From: Rhodobacteraceae bacterium SB2
GTDB taxonomy: Bacteria; Pseudomonadota; Alphaproteobacteria; Rhodobacterales; Rhodobacteraceae
NCBI GenBank assembly: GCA_001642945.1
Contig: LGRT01000023.1
Location: 1 to 64,000 of the forward strand
Reading direction: 5' to 3'
DNA length: 64,000 bases
Below, in pieces: positions 43,284 through 52,366 of this stretch. The notes beneath the pieces are model-generated. The model saw nothing but the letters and a program-made list of their open reading frames with translations. It made no database searches and was not told where the DNA came from. A program made the position numbers and the translations under genes. The number at the start of each line of letters is the position of its first letter. Within the stretch, counting starts at the first letter, position 1.

Positions 43284-44201
43284 GTAGAAGCGGGCGATAC
43301 GGTCACAGATTTTGACATAGAGGAAGAAAAAATTGATCTAGACGATATTTACAACTTTGATACGCTGGCGCTTTGGAATGCAGAGAACCCCAATAATTCC
43401 TTTAGCACTCCATTACAGTGGTTGAAATCAGATCAAGCCGATGGCGATGGTTTGGCAGGGCTTAACCAAAATGGAGTTCCAATCAATCTGATGAATGACG
43501 GAGCTTTCATCAACGCGTCGGATCTAACGCAAACAAATACAGGCGTCGTCTGCTATGGTGCCAAAACGCGTATCGAAACGATTGACGGGCTTGTAGAGAT
43601 CGACCGCCTGCAACCTGGTGATTTGGTGAAAACAGGTGGTAATGGCCACCACCCCATTCGCTGGATCCGCGGTAGAACAATTTTCCATGCCGAACTTCAA
43701 GCCCACCCCAATCTGGTGCCATTTCGCATAAAAGCCGGCGCTATGGGAAAAGGCCTGCCAAAGCGTGATTTGATCATCTCACAACATCATCGGATGATTG
43801 TCAGTTCAGATTTGAGCTCTGCGGAAACCGGATCCAAGGAAATATTTATCGCTGCAAAAGATTTAATCGGCGTCCCGGGCATAGAAATCGCAATCGACCT
43901 GACCGAAATCACCTATTGGCATTTTATCTGCGATCAACATCAAGTGGTGTTTGCAGAAGGAGCCGCATCCGAAAGCCTGTATACCGGGCCAGAGGCATTA
44001 AAGATGCTTGGCGCGGAAGCTCGCGCAGAAATATACCAAATTTTTCCGGAACTTCGCGACGCCCCCCCCCCCCACTATGCTCCAAAACCGGCCCGTCCAA
44101 TCTTGACGCAAGCCGAAAGTAAATCACTTATTTTTCAGCATTATCGGTCACGGACTGCGCTTTGCCGACAAAATTCGGACGCTGGGATGCGCTCCGTTTA
44201 A
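43062..44201 (+). CDS. RTX-repeat plus Hint-domain protein, N-terminally truncated
   Basis: The frame is open from 42960, but the first possible start is a TTG at 43062, in the middle of the RTX repeats, so an N-terminus has been lost. After the repeats come DEFKVEAGDTVTDFDIEEEKIDL, typical of RTX ends, then a Hint domain from about residue 158 beginning VVCYGAKTRIETIDGLVEID and LQPGDLVKT, with DLIISQHHRMIV and HQVVFAEGAASESL later. This Hint family is common in roseobacter secreted proteins, where its autoprocessing role is unproven. A 12-C run at 44062-44073 lies near the 3' end; a one-base change there would alter the last 45 or so residues. Expression as drawn is doubtful. Confidence 0.7.
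   Translation: MNGGVGDATLDGGSGNDLLRGDTGNDSLKGGDGQDDLQGGDGDDSLDGGDGNDVLDGGTGADTLTGGAGRDEFKVEAGDTVTDFDIEEEKIDLDDIYNFDTLALWNAENPNNSFSTPLQWLKSDQADGDGLAGLNQNGVPINLMNDGAFINASDLTQTNTGVVCYGAKTRIETIDGLVEIDRLQPGDLVKTGGNGHHPIRWIRGRTIFHAELQAHPNLVPFRIKAGAMGKGLPKRDLIISQHHRMIVSSDLSSAETGSKEIFIAAKDLIGVPGIEIAIDLTEITYWHFICDQHQVVFAEGAASESLYTGPEALKMLGAEARAEIYQIFPELRDAPPPHYAPKPARPILTQAESKSLIFQHYRSRTALCRQNSDAGMRSV
44062..44073 (+). repeat. Poly-C tract of 12 bases inside the Hint gene
   Basis: The run encodes the Pro stretch before HYAPKPARPILTQAES. Downstream codons still match the usual C-terminal sequence of Hint proteins, so 12 C is the in-frame state. Slippage would switch the tail. Confidence 0.85.
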
Positions 44202-44377
44202 CCCGCGTCTAAAAGTTTGAACTTAATCTCAAACAAATCTTTCTCGCCTCGTTTTTCAGCAGGGGTAGAGGTATATCCGTAATTGCCAGCTGAAGGCAAA
44301 GACAGCGCCGTATTATGCGTTGATTAGCAGGGTGTGGCGTGTATTCTGTTTCAAACAGAGTACAAGAGGGCGGCCCC

Positions 44378-45004
44378 ATGAAGATCAAAGACTATTTTGC
44401 CGGAAAACGCAGCAGAGTTGCAGATTGGTATACGCAAGACACATCGGATATCCCGTTATACTGCAAAGTAACCGATAAAGTTTTAGACATGATCGTTACT
44501 TTATCCGACCCGCGCGAGGCAAGCCTTGCAGTGGTGGACGAAAATAACCACGTGGTCGGCATCGTCACTGGGCGTGATATCGTTTTATACATGGGTACGC
44601 ATCGCGTGATCGAAGAAAACCTTACCGTAGATGCCGTAATGACGGAAAATCCCAAAACGGGCACGCCGGAGATGCTGTGCATAGACGCCTTGAAAATAAT
44701 GATCGAGGGGCGTTTTCGTAACCTTCCGATCGAAGTTGATGGCAAATTCCTTGGAATCCTTTCAATATTAGCGGCTGCCAAAGGCCGTTTGATGGAAACC
44801 ATGGCGAAGAATACAGAAGCCTATGAATCACTAAAGTCGCTCAGCGATGGCATGCCAGAAATAGATATCGAGAATACGACACAAGACGCGTTCAAATTAG
44901 TTTCTGACAGCAAGGCGCCATTCGTTTCCGTTAAAGAAAACAATGAAATCATCGATTTTTTGATGGATTATGATTTAAGACGCCTTTGGTTGAAAAAACA
45001 GTGA
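44378..45004 (+). CDS. CBS-domain pair protein
   Basis: From the ATG at 44378 (GAGGGCGG upstream) the product is 208 residues. Two CBS motifs are visible: SLAVVDENNHVVGIVTGRDIV (about 48-68) and, after DAVMTENPKTGTPEM, LPIEVDGKFLGILSILA (about 122-138). A further weak domain follows, ending in IDFLMDYDLRRLW. CBS pairs usually bind adenine nucleotides and control partner proteins. There is no attached enzyme domain, and the neighbours (Hint protein, lipB) do not suggest a partner. Confidence 0.85.
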   Translation: MKIKDYFAGKRSRVADWYTQDTSDIPLYCKVTDKVLDMIVTLSDPREASLAVVDENNHVVGIVTGRDIVLYMGTHRVIEENLTVDAVMTENPKTGTPEMLCIDALKIMIEGRFRNLPIEVDGKFLGILSILAAAKGRLMETMAKNTEAYESLKSLSDGMPEIDIENTTQDAFKLVSDSKAPFVSVKENNEIIDFLMDYDLRRLWLKKQ

Positions 45005-45051
45005 TCCAAAGGTAGATTTGCCAAAATAGCAAATCAAAATCATAAGAGACA

Positions 45052-45711
45052 ATGCTGCCGATTGAATGGAACATTAGCGATGGGCTGACAGGGTACCTGC
45101 AGGCTGTTCAGGTTATGGAGACGCGCGCCGATGCTATCGCTAAAGGCGATGCGCCGGAAGCCATTTGGTTGGTTGAACACCCCGCGCTTTACACTGCGGG
45201 GACCAGCGCCAATCGCGAGGATTTGATTGACGCGAACAGATTTCCTGTGTTCAGCAGCAAACGCGGCGGGCAATATACATATCATGGGCCGGGCCAGCGG
45301 GTTGTCTATGTGATGCTCGATTTAAACCGGCATGGCAAGGATGTGCGCGCATTCGTACAAAAGCTAGAGCGGTGGGTAATCTCCACATTGGCCTGCTTTA
45401 ACGTGCAAGGAGCCATTCGCGACGGTCGTATTGGCGTGTGGGTTGATCGACCGGAAAAGCCGTTAACGCCGGCAGGATTGTGCCAAGAAGATAAAATAGC
45501 CGCGATCGGGATACGGCTTCGAAAATGGGTCTCGTTTCACGGGCTCTCGATCAATGTTGATCCCGATTTATCGCATTTCGAGGGGATCATACCCTGCGGC
45601 ATTCGCGAGCATGGCGTGACAAGTTTGGTGGATCTTGGGCTTCCCGTAAGCATGGCGGATCTTGATATGGCTCTGAAAGACCAGTTTGAAAAACAGTTTT
45701 TGACACCCTAA
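45052..45711 (+). CDS. lipB: Octanoyltransferase (lipoate biosynthesis)
   Basis: LipB moves octanoyl groups from acyl carrier protein to lipoyl domains. The 219-residue protein has [12 protein letters not shown] (71-82), the catalytic Lys149 in DKIAAIGIR and the acyl-accepting Cys183 in GIIPCGI. Length is typical. lipA is not adjacent in this window. The gene lies 186 bases upstream of ctaD. Confidence 0.97.
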   Translation: MLPIEWNISDGLTGYLQAVQVMETRADAIAKGDAPEAIWLVEHPALYTAGTSANREDLIDANRFPVFSSKRGGQYTYHGPGQRVVYVMLDLNRHGKDVRAFVQKLERWVISTLACFNVQGAIRDGRIGVWVDRPEKPLTPAGLCQEDKIAAIGIRLRKWVSFHGLSINVDPDLSHFEGIIPCGIREHGVTSLVDLGLPVSMADLDMALKDQFEKQFLTP

Positions 45712-45896
45712 ACGCATCAGAAAGCGGGCCCACCGCAGGCATGACAACGCAGGCCGGATAAGGCCGCGTCATTTTTTCCCACCCTGCGGCAAAGTCATAC
45801 ATTGCCGAGCCCGCAAATGCGCATTAAAAGCAAGCCTAAGCCAAGGGATTATCAAACTGTTTAATTCCACCACAATAACTCAATTAGGAGGCAATT

Positions 45897-47570
45897 ATGG
45901 CAGATGCAGCCATTCATGGCCACGAACATGAAGATCAACGAGGGTTTTTCACGCGTTGGTTCATGTCTACGAATCATAAAGACATCGGAATCCTGTACCT
46001 GATCACATCGGCATTTGTCGGATTCGTATCGGTTGCCTTCACCGTTTATATGCGGCTTGAATTGATGGATCCGGGCGTTCAATACATGTGCCTCGAAGGC
46101 GCACGGATGTTTGCAGATGCATCTACCCCTTGTACTCCGAACGGCCACCTTTGGAATGTTTTGATCACTGGTCATGGTATTTTGATGATGTTTTTCGTGG
46201 TTATCCCGGCGTTGTTTGGCGGATTTGGTAACTACTTCATGCCCTTGCAAATTGGTGCACCGGATATGGCATTTCCGCGCATGAACAACCTTTCTTTCTG
46301 GCTTTATGTGGCCGGTACGACGCTGGCGATCTGCTCGGTTTTAGCGCCAGGCGGCAATGATCAACTGGGCTCTGGTGTGGGCTGGGTTCTGTATCCGCCG
46401 CTCTCGGTGAACGAAGGCGGTATGTCGATGGATCTGGCGATCTTTGCGGTGCATGTCTCGGGCGCCTCTTCCATTCTGGGTGCGATCAATATGATCACCA
46501 CCTTCTTGAATATGCGTACCCCCGGGATGTCTCTGTTCAAAGTGCCGCTGTTTTCATGGTCAATCTTCGTGACAAGCTGGCTGATATTGCTGTCGCTTCC
46601 GGTTCTTGCTGGCGCGATCACCATGTTGTTGACGGATCGTAACTTTGGCACAACCTTCTTTGATCCTGCCGGTGGCGGAGACCCAATATTGTACCAGCAT
46701 ATTTTGTGGTTCTTTGGACATCCAGAGGTGTACATTATCATCCTTCCCGGATTTGGCTTGATTAGCCACGTAATCGCAACCTTTTCGCGCAAGCCCGTAT
46801 TTGGCTATTTGCCCATGGTATGGGCGATTATCGCGATTGGTGCTTTGGGGTTTGTTGTCTGGGCGCATCACATGTACACCGTCGGCATGTCGCTGACTCA
46901 GCAATCCTATTTTATGCTGGCCACTATGGTGATCGCGGTGCCCACAGGCGTTAAAGTGTTCAGTTGGATCGCCACCATGTGGGGCGGATCGATTGAATTC
47001 AAAACGCCAATGCTATGGGCGTTTGGCTTCTTGTTCCTGTTCACAGTGGGCGGGGTCACCGGCATTGTTCTGGCGCAAGCAGGCGTAGACCGAGCGTATC
47101 ATGACACGTATTACGTGGTAGCACATTTCCACTATGTGATGAGCCTTGGTGCCGTGTTCACCATCTTTGCCGGGATTTACTACTATTTCGGTAAGATGAC
47201 AGGGCGCGCTTATCCTGAATGGGCTGGTAAGTTGCATTTCTGGATGATGTTTATCGGTGCAAACCTGACATTCTTTCCCCAGCACTTCTTAGGCCGTCAG
47301 GGTATGCCACGTCGCTATATCGACTATCCGGAAGCCTTTGCCTATTGGAACCAATGGTCGAGCTGGGGGGCATTCCTGTCTTTCGCCTCGTTCATCTTCT
47401 TCTTTGGTATCATTGCCTATTCGCTGCTGCGCGGGGCGAAAGTGACCGAGAATAATTATTGGAACGAATACGCTGATACGCTGGAATGGACGCTTCCCTC
47501 ACCGCCTCCAGAGCACACGTTCGAAATCCTGCCGAAGCAGGAAGAATGGGACAAAGCCCCTAGCCATTAA
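45897..47570 (+). CDS. ctaD: aa3-type cytochrome c oxidase subunit I
   Basis: Catalytic heme-copper subunit, 557 residues with twelve spans. An AGGAGG site precedes the ATG. The A1-type proton-channel Glu is in [17 protein letters not shown] (about residues 274-290); heme and CuB histidines are in [16 protein letters not shown], the VWAHHMYT segment and AHFHYVMS. The C-terminus ends in a hydrophilic tail. Subunits II and III (ctaC, ctaE) and heme O synthase are not here, so ctaD is a single-gene unit with its own terminator. Confidence 0.98.
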   Translation: MADAAIHGHEHEDQRGFFTRWFMSTNHKDIGILYLITSAFVGFVSVAFTVYMRLELMDPGVQYMCLEGARMFADASTPCTPNGHLWNVLITGHGILMMFFVVIPALFGGFGNYFMPLQIGAPDMAFPRMNNLSFWLYVAGTTLAICSVLAPGGNDQLGSGVGWVLYPPLSVNEGGMSMDLAIFAVHVSGASSILGAINMITTFLNMRTPGMSLFKVPLFSWSIFVTSWLILLSLPVLAGAITMLLTDRNFGTTFFDPAGGGDPILYQHILWFFGHPEVYIIILPGFGLISHVIATFSRKPVFGYLPMVWAIIAIGALGFVVWAHHMYTVGMSLTQQSYFMLATMVIAVPTGVKVFSWIATMWGGSIEFKTPMLWAFGFLFLFTVGGVTGIVLAQAGVDRAYHDTYYVVAHFHYVMSLGAVFTIFAGIYYYFGKMTGRAYPEWAGKLHFWMMFIGANLTFFPQHFLGRQGMPRRYIDYPEAFAYWNQWSSWGAFLSFASFIFFFGIIAYSLLRGAKVTENNYWNEYADTLEWTLPSPPPEHTFEILPKQEEWDKAPSH

Positions 47571-47882
47571 CAAAAATGGGCTGATATTGGTGCGATCGCG
47601 CCTCTAAAAGAAACACCCCTCGCCTTTGCTTATATGAGCTCAAAAGGCGGGGGTTTTTTGTATTAAATGCGATGGTAAATGGCCCATATAAAGTGATCGC
47701 TTCTATTAGAACGGGCGAATGGTCCAAGCCCCCTTATGGCAATTTACGAAGACGGCCCGTTTTGTAGATAAAAACGCGCTAAATAAACGCATTTAAATGG
47801 ATTTTTTAAACGCAAATTCGGCTAGACCCTTTTCTTTGCATATACGCGCAATAACTTGGAAGGTGAGAGGTGAGTAGGTAAA
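47571..47882. other. 312-base intergenic region after ctaD
   Basis: It contains the ctaD terminator (47614-47659). The rest is AT-rich and ends with GGTGAGAGGTGAG, which serves as ribosome site for the DUF2244 gene. No gene seen. Confidence 0.6.
47614..47659 (+). terminator. Intrinsic terminator of ctaD
   Basis: CACCCCTCGCCTTT pairs with AAAGGCGGGGG (one mismatch) across a loop of about 17 bases, followed by TTTTTT. It lies 44 bases after the ctaD stop. Confidence 0.85.
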
Positions 47883-48386
47883 ATGCCATATATTTGGTTA
47901 GAACAGACAGAGGATAAAGCGCAGGCCAGCTTAGAGCTGTGGCCGCATCGCTCTTTGCAGCCACAGGGCTTTGCCGCTTTCATCATGACGACCTTCATCT
48001 TGATTACGCTTCCGCTTTACGCTTTGCTGGGTACAAAACTCTTTTGGGCCCTACTCCCCTTCTTAATGCTCACCGTTTGGGCGATCTGGTGGGCGTTGCG
48101 GCGCAACTATTTTGACAGCCAGATATTAGAGCAATTGAGCTTCACCGCCGATAATTTGCGCTTGGTGCGCCAAGAGCCAAAAGGCGAGATTAAATCATGG
48201 GAGTGTAACGGATATTGGGCACAGGTGCATTTATACGGCACCGAAGGACCGCTTCCCAATTACGTGACCCTAAGCGGAAATGGAAGAGAGGTTGAAATAG
48301 GAGCTTTTTTAAGCGAACACGAACGCAAATCTCTTTTTAAAGAATTACAAAGTCATTTGACTAAATATCGCAAATCATTGCCCTAG
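47883..48386 (+). CDS. DUF2244 membrane protein
   Basis: The 167-residue product has two closely spaced membrane spans (about 31-49 and 52-71), a basic RRNYFDSQILEQLSFTADNLRLVR segment and a C-terminal soluble part with WECNGYWAQVHL and LPNYVTLSGNGREVEIGAFLS, matching DUF2244. The family is common in alphaproteobacteria and uncharacterised. It marks the end of GC-typical core DNA before an AT-rich block starts at about 48.4 kb. Confidence 0.88.
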   Translation: MPYIWLEQTEDKAQASLELWPHRSLQPQGFAAFIMTTFILITLPLYALLGTKLFWALLPFLMLTVWAIWWALRRNYFDSQILEQLSFTADNLRLVRQEPKGEIKSWECNGYWAQVHLYGTEGPLPNYVTLSGNGREVEIGAFLSEHERKSLFKELQSHLTKYRKSLP

Positions 48387-48456
48387 AGCACTGTCTAATG
48401 TTATCTAGCTACGAAATAAATTAACTTATAAACTGGCTTGTGTGACAGGTCTAATT

Positions 48457-49239
48457 TTAACGATCGTAAAAAACTTTATTAAAGCGGTTATAGTTATGAA
48501 ACTCATGCTCAAGGTATAAACCATCGGGTTTCCTCGATATTACATAAAATCCACCCTCTTCAAGACTTGGATTGTCACAATAATTTTCGAACATATCGCA
48601 ATGTACAACGCCATTGTGGGCTGAAATGACAGTATTGGAACCCTTAGAGACTGGTAAGTCGTTATAAAAATCGACCAACGAAGCAACTCTTTGTTTCTTC
48701 GTCTCATTATAAGGGCCTTTGTGAACTAAAATACGATGAAGCGAGTCGTATCCACCAAACGCTAAAACCGCTGTCTGCCTTGCTCTGCAAGAGACTGATG
48801 AAACAACTGAACCAATTGGAAGATTAATGTTGGTAAGATGTTCACCAATAGCTTTTGCCTGGATTTTGCCTCGGTCATTTAGGCAAACTGCTTCCGAAAA
48901 ATAATCATTTTCCGCATAACGACTGTCGTCAGCGCCATTCTCGTGAACGTCGCTTTCAAGTGCATCATACATTTGCACATCTATCCATTTATCGCGTTCG
49001 GCATGCCTAAAGTGCAGAATATATCCTCCGTTCAAAATTTCTTTAGCCCAAAAGATATCGTCCTCTTCAGAATTATATTCAGACAAAACATCAGAAATAC
49101 TGTTTCGATTTAAATGTAAGTAGACGACTGAAGCAAAGGCTATAACAAAGAAAAAGACAACAAACGCTAGAAAAATCAAACTCTTGCTGACAACAAAAAA
49201 AAATCTTTTAGCTTTCGCATTGTGACAAACTTGAGCCAT
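48457..49239 (-). CDS. Membrane-anchored histidine phosphatase-like protein
   Basis: The 260-residue protein has one membrane span (about 16-42), so the catalytic part should face the periplasm. The phosphohistidine motif is RHAER (78-82, His79 nucleophile), the second Arg lies in CRARQTA (151-157), and the second His is His208 in ISAHNGVV. These fit the histidine phosphatase superfamily in its short SixA-like or broad-specificity branch. AAGGTG precedes the ATG. Base composition is clearly more AT-rich than ctaD or carA. It may act on a phosphorylated glycan or lipid, given the neighbouring LicD and cytidylyltransferase genes; inference only. Confidence 0.75.
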   Translation of the reverse strand: MAQVCHNAKAKRFFFVVSKSLIFLAFVVFFFVIAFASVVYLHLNRNSISDVLSEYNSEEDDIFWAKEILNGGYILHFRHAERDKWIDVQMYDALESDVHENGADDSRYAENDYFSEAVCLNDRGKIQAKAIGEHLTNINLPIGSVVSSVSCRARQTAVLAFGGYDSLHRILVHKGPYNETKKQRVASLVDFYNDLPVSKGSNTVISAHNGVVHCDMFENYCDNPSLEEGGFYVISRKPDGLYLEHEFHNYNRFNKVFYDR

Positions 49240-49478
49240 TAATTCACCTTCTATGTTCTACCGAAGTATCGGCATAAATTTTTTATTCTCTATAATAAAA
49301 GTATCAGAATGTGAATAAGGATAGGTCACCCTCAAAACAATCTAACAATTTCAAATATTCATAACAGTTTTTGCTTAGATGTATTTTTTCTTGTCCCACG
49401 TCATTTTTGTTTATCTTATCACAAATTTCAATGCCTCTGAAGTGGATATACGAAAGTAGAGCACCATAGCTTTGAATT

Positions 49479-50201
49479 TCACGGCTTTGAACAGATTATA
49501 TTGAATCGAAATCGTGCGTTTCCGTAAGAGGGAACAGCATGTGGAAATACTCGCACATCTCTCATACCGATCGTTTCCAAAAATTCAGCGACACTATTCT
49601 TATCAAAAAACAAATGTCTAAGGTCTTTATAATCAGCCTCATATTTAGCCGGATCCTTATAAGCTTTCTTTCTTTCTTGATGATATACTTTTTCATACTC
49701 TTTATCTGGCAAATCCAACAGGACGAATTGGCCACCAGTTGAAATCTGATTAGTCCAATTGATTATCACCCGTTTTACATATTCTTGGTCAGGAAAATAA
49801 AAGAAAACCCCATTTGAAAAGATCATGTCGAAACTAGTTTCAGAAAAGCACGGTTTATCCGCCTCTTGTACCACAAAATTTCCCTCGGGGATTGCAACTT
49901 TGGCTACTTCAATAAGGCTTTCGCTGTAATCGATACCATAACTTTCAATTTTTACGATTTCATTAAGAGCATACAAAACTGCTCCACTACCACATCCGAT
50001 CTCCAAGACTTTTTTACCGGGAAGAAGTTGAGTTCTTGCGCTTAAGTCTGATACCATAAGCCGCCAAGTATCTTCGCTGTAGGAACCTACGCCATTATCA
50101 TATCCATTTGCCAGTATCAGGTCACGAAGCGTAATTTTGTCAAAATTACCAACAGTTTTTTTTGACCATATGCGTTCCCAGCTGGTAGCCATCGTCTTCA
50201 T
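49479..50201 (-). CDS. Class I SAM-dependent methyltransferase
   Basis: The 240-residue product has the Rossmann motif I KVLEIGCGSGAVLYAL (about 64-79), motif II with YGIDYSESLIEVAK, and motif for the adenine ring EADKPCFSETSFDMIFSNGVFFYF. Small-molecule methyltransferases of this kind act on many substrates. ATGs at 50201 and 50192 and a GTG at 50210 are all possible starts. It is in the AT-rich block, oriented with the LicD and cytidylyltransferase genes upstream on the same strand; methylation of a phospho-amino-alcohol or sugar is a guess from context. Confidence 0.78.
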   Translation of the reverse strand: MKTMATSWERIWSKKTVGNFDKITLRDLILANGYDNGVGSYSEDTWRLMVSDLSARTQLLPGKKVLEIGCGSGAVLYALNEIVKIESYGIDYSESLIEVAKVAIPEGNFVVQEADKPCFSETSFDMIFSNGVFFYFPDQEYVKRVIINWTNQISTGGQFVLLDLPDKEYEKVYHQERKKAYKDPAKYEADYKDLRHLFFDKNSVAEFLETIGMRDVRVFPHAVPSYGNARFRFNIICSKP

Positions 50202-50362
50202 ATCAAACACACAACCGGGCGATAGTGGCTAAAAGAAAAGCGTCTTATCATATTGCTTGCTTTCTCGTAACGGGCGCTTAGCTTGCCCAAGGTTCATATC
50301 TATCAAAACTGCGTTTCATTCAATACTCAAAAAGGAATGGTATTGGCAGTTTACATACTCAC

Positions 50363-51004
50363 TCATTTTACATTCTTTTTTTGCTGATCAACAAATGCAG
50401 GACCACGCACCGATTTTTCTGCTGCGTACACAGTCAAATCCCCCTTACAGCTCCACTTCTTAATTGTTACAGACCAATCGCCGTAAACCTCAGTTAAAAA
50501 ATCCTTGTAAAATTTTGGAACTTTAAGTTCGCGACCATACCAATCAATAATCTCATTACCTTCAAAAAAAATTTTATCTATCCGAGAATATCTGCGCGCG
50601 GCGTTCCAGCACATGTAGGAGTCCATTGGATAGATAATATCTACATCCATTCTAGTTGGTCCTCGAAATGCCGAAAGCCATGAATCAGAAATTTTTATAA
50701 CCCTCGGATCAGATGAATTCGCAAATGCGCAATTTTCGGAAAAGGTTTCAACATTGCAACGCCAGCCTGAGTTTTTAAGCTCATCAACTACATGTAAAAA
50801 TTCATTTAAATCTTCATATTTCACAAAGAGATCTGTATCTCTATCCCAAGGCAGCAGATCTCCACTCCGTACAATACCCAGTAGAGCGCCACCCACTAAA
50901 TAGTAATTAACACCTCTTGCATTCAAAAGATCAATTATCTCTAGAAATTGAGATCTCAACGATTCAAGCGAAAACTTCTTCAACAAAACATTTTTTTTCG
51001 TCAT
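50363..51004 (-). CDS. LicD-family phosphotransferase-like protein
   Basis: The 213-residue protein shows the LicD/nucleotidyltransferase-fold signatures GGALLGIVRSGDLLPWDRDTDLFV (38-61), where the Asp residues bind metal, and the distal KDFLTEVYGDWSV segment. LicD proteins transfer phosphocholine or related phospho-groups from CDP-activated donors to surface glycans. The enzyme would need a CDP donor, and a cytidylyltransferase gene lies 113 bases upstream on the same strand. Length is short compared with many LicD proteins but covers the core. No membrane segment. Confidence 0.78.
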   Translation of the reverse strand: MTKKNVLLKKFSLESLRSQFLEIIDLLNARGVNYYLVGGALLGIVRSGDLLPWDRDTDLFVKYEDLNEFLHVVDELKNSGWRCNVETFSENCAFANSSDPRVIKISDSWLSAFRGPTRMDVDIIYPMDSYMCWNAARRYSRIDKIFFEGNEIIDWYGRELKVPKFYKDFLTEVYGDWSVTIKKWSCKGDLTVYAAEKSVRGPAFVDQQKKNVK

Positions 51005-51116
51005 ATCTATTACATCTGTCTACGTTGGTTAAACCCAAATCCTGGAAATTTTAATTTGCAAAGTGTTAGCGCTGAACAATTTATTTCCTAAAGCGTTTTA
51101 CATAATGATGAATTTC

Positions 51117-51488
51117 CTAATTGAAAACGTCGTTCCTTAACAAGCTGCTACTTATGCCTTCCGTCCTAGGAAAAATAACTGTTCTATGATCGGGGACCGA
51201 ATTTTCATAATCTTCACCATGAACTAGCAGGTCAATCTTATGAAGGTCTAAAAAGCTTTCATCTATCAACCAATTGCACGGAATTACCTCGTCAACATAT
51301 CGGATTGAAAGCGCAATTTCTTTTCTTTGCTCAAATTTAAGTGGAGGAACAAAGCCCTTAACCCTTTTAATTTCTTCGTCTATCGTTAATGCAACCGTCA
51401 CATGGCCTAATTCAGCGGCTTTCTTCAATAGGCGAACGTGACCGTGGTGAAAAAGCGTTAGGGACATATCAACAAGAACACGGGTCAT
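51117..51488 (-). CDS. TagD-like cytidylyltransferase
   Basis: The 123-residue product carries the two family motifs HHGH (14-17) and RTEGISSS (108-115) of glycerol-3-phosphate or ethanolamine/choline-phosphate cytidylyltransferases, at normal spacing and length. AAAAAGGAAATTT precedes the ATG, and this is the first gene of the minus-strand block cytidylyltransferase-LicD-methyltransferase-phosphatase. It would produce a CDP-activated alcohol. The exact alcohol (glycerol phosphate, phosphocholine or another) cannot be told; the N-terminal LVDMSLTLFHHGH resembles the broader rfaE/TagD group. Confidence 0.82.
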   Translation of the reverse strand: MTRVLVDMSLTLFHHGHVRLLKKAAELGHVTVALTIDEEIKRVKGFVPPLKFEQRKEIALSIRYVDEVIPCNWLIDESFLDLHKIDLLVHGEDYENSVPDHRTVIFPRTEGISSSLLRNDVFN

Positions 51489-51741
51489 AAATTTCCTTTT
51501 TATTCGCTTAATAAGTGCCTACATAGGGCCGCGTATAGCGTTAGTATAGCTTTTTGAAAAGTGAAAACCGAATTAAGATTGATAATCAAGCCGCCTGCAC
51601 TTTACTGGATAAAAAGTGGGTCGCTCACAAAAGTTCAGGCCTTTGCTGCCGCCTTAACCAAGGTAAATTCAAAGAACGATTTGCGAAGCTGTTCCAGATA
51701 AGGAGCGCCTCGCAGCTTGATAAAATCCACCCGGACTTTCT

Positions 51742-52203
51742 CTAAGCCGTCAGCTTCTCTTTCACCAAGGGGCCAACGTGACCAAAATCCATCTGACCTA
51801 TATATTGGCTTTTTAAAACACCCATGACGCGCCCCATATCCCGGATAGAACTGGCGTTCATGTCTGCAATCGCTGTCTCAACCGCAAGAGAAATTTCATC
51901 CGCGCTCAACTGTTTGGGCAAAAACTCTTCAATAACCTTAATTTCAGCCATTTCCCGCTCGGCCAAATCCAACCGGCCAGCCTCTTCGTATGTGCGGGCG
52001 CTTTCCTGACGCTGCCGAGTCATTTTGCCAAGGATTGCCATGACTTCGGTTTCGTCAACGCCGTCATCATTGCCATCCGCGCGCGCCGCGATATCTCTGT
52101 CTTTGATCGCCGCGCTGATCAAGCGCACGGTCGAAAGACGCTCGGCATCTTTTTCTTTCATCGCTTGCTTCATTGAAGCAAGTATTCGGGCGCGAAGGTC
52201 CAT
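51742..52203 (-). CDS. GatB/YqeY domain protein
   Basis: The 153-residue protein matches stand-alone YqeY proteins: MDLRARILASMKQAMKEKDAERLSTVRLI at the start (residues 1-29), EEFLPKQLSADEI in the middle and DMGRVMGVLKSQYIGQMDFGHVGPLVKEKL at the C-terminus (about 121-150). The domain resembles the tRNA-binding tail of GatB, but stand-alone versions have no settled role. It is divergent from carA with 163 bases between starts, an arrangement frequent in alphaproteobacteria. Confidence 0.92.
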   Translation of the reverse strand: MDLRARILASMKQAMKEKDAERLSTVRLISAAIKDRDIAARADGNDDGVDETEVMAILGKMTRQRQESARTYEEAGRLDLAEREMAEIKVIEEFLPKQLSADEISLAVETAIADMNASSIRDMGRVMGVLKSQYIGQMDFGHVGPLVKEKLTA

Positions 52204-52366
52204 TAAACACCTCTAACATCGTGACGGCCGCAAGCAGTAGAGAAAACCACAGCCAAGAGCAAGCACAGATTAAAAATCAGCAAGGAATCGCCGAGGCAGA
52301 GCCGCTTGACGCTTACGGTACAACTCATTAGGTTGCCGCAAATTTACTCCTCAAGAAAGTGAAAAA

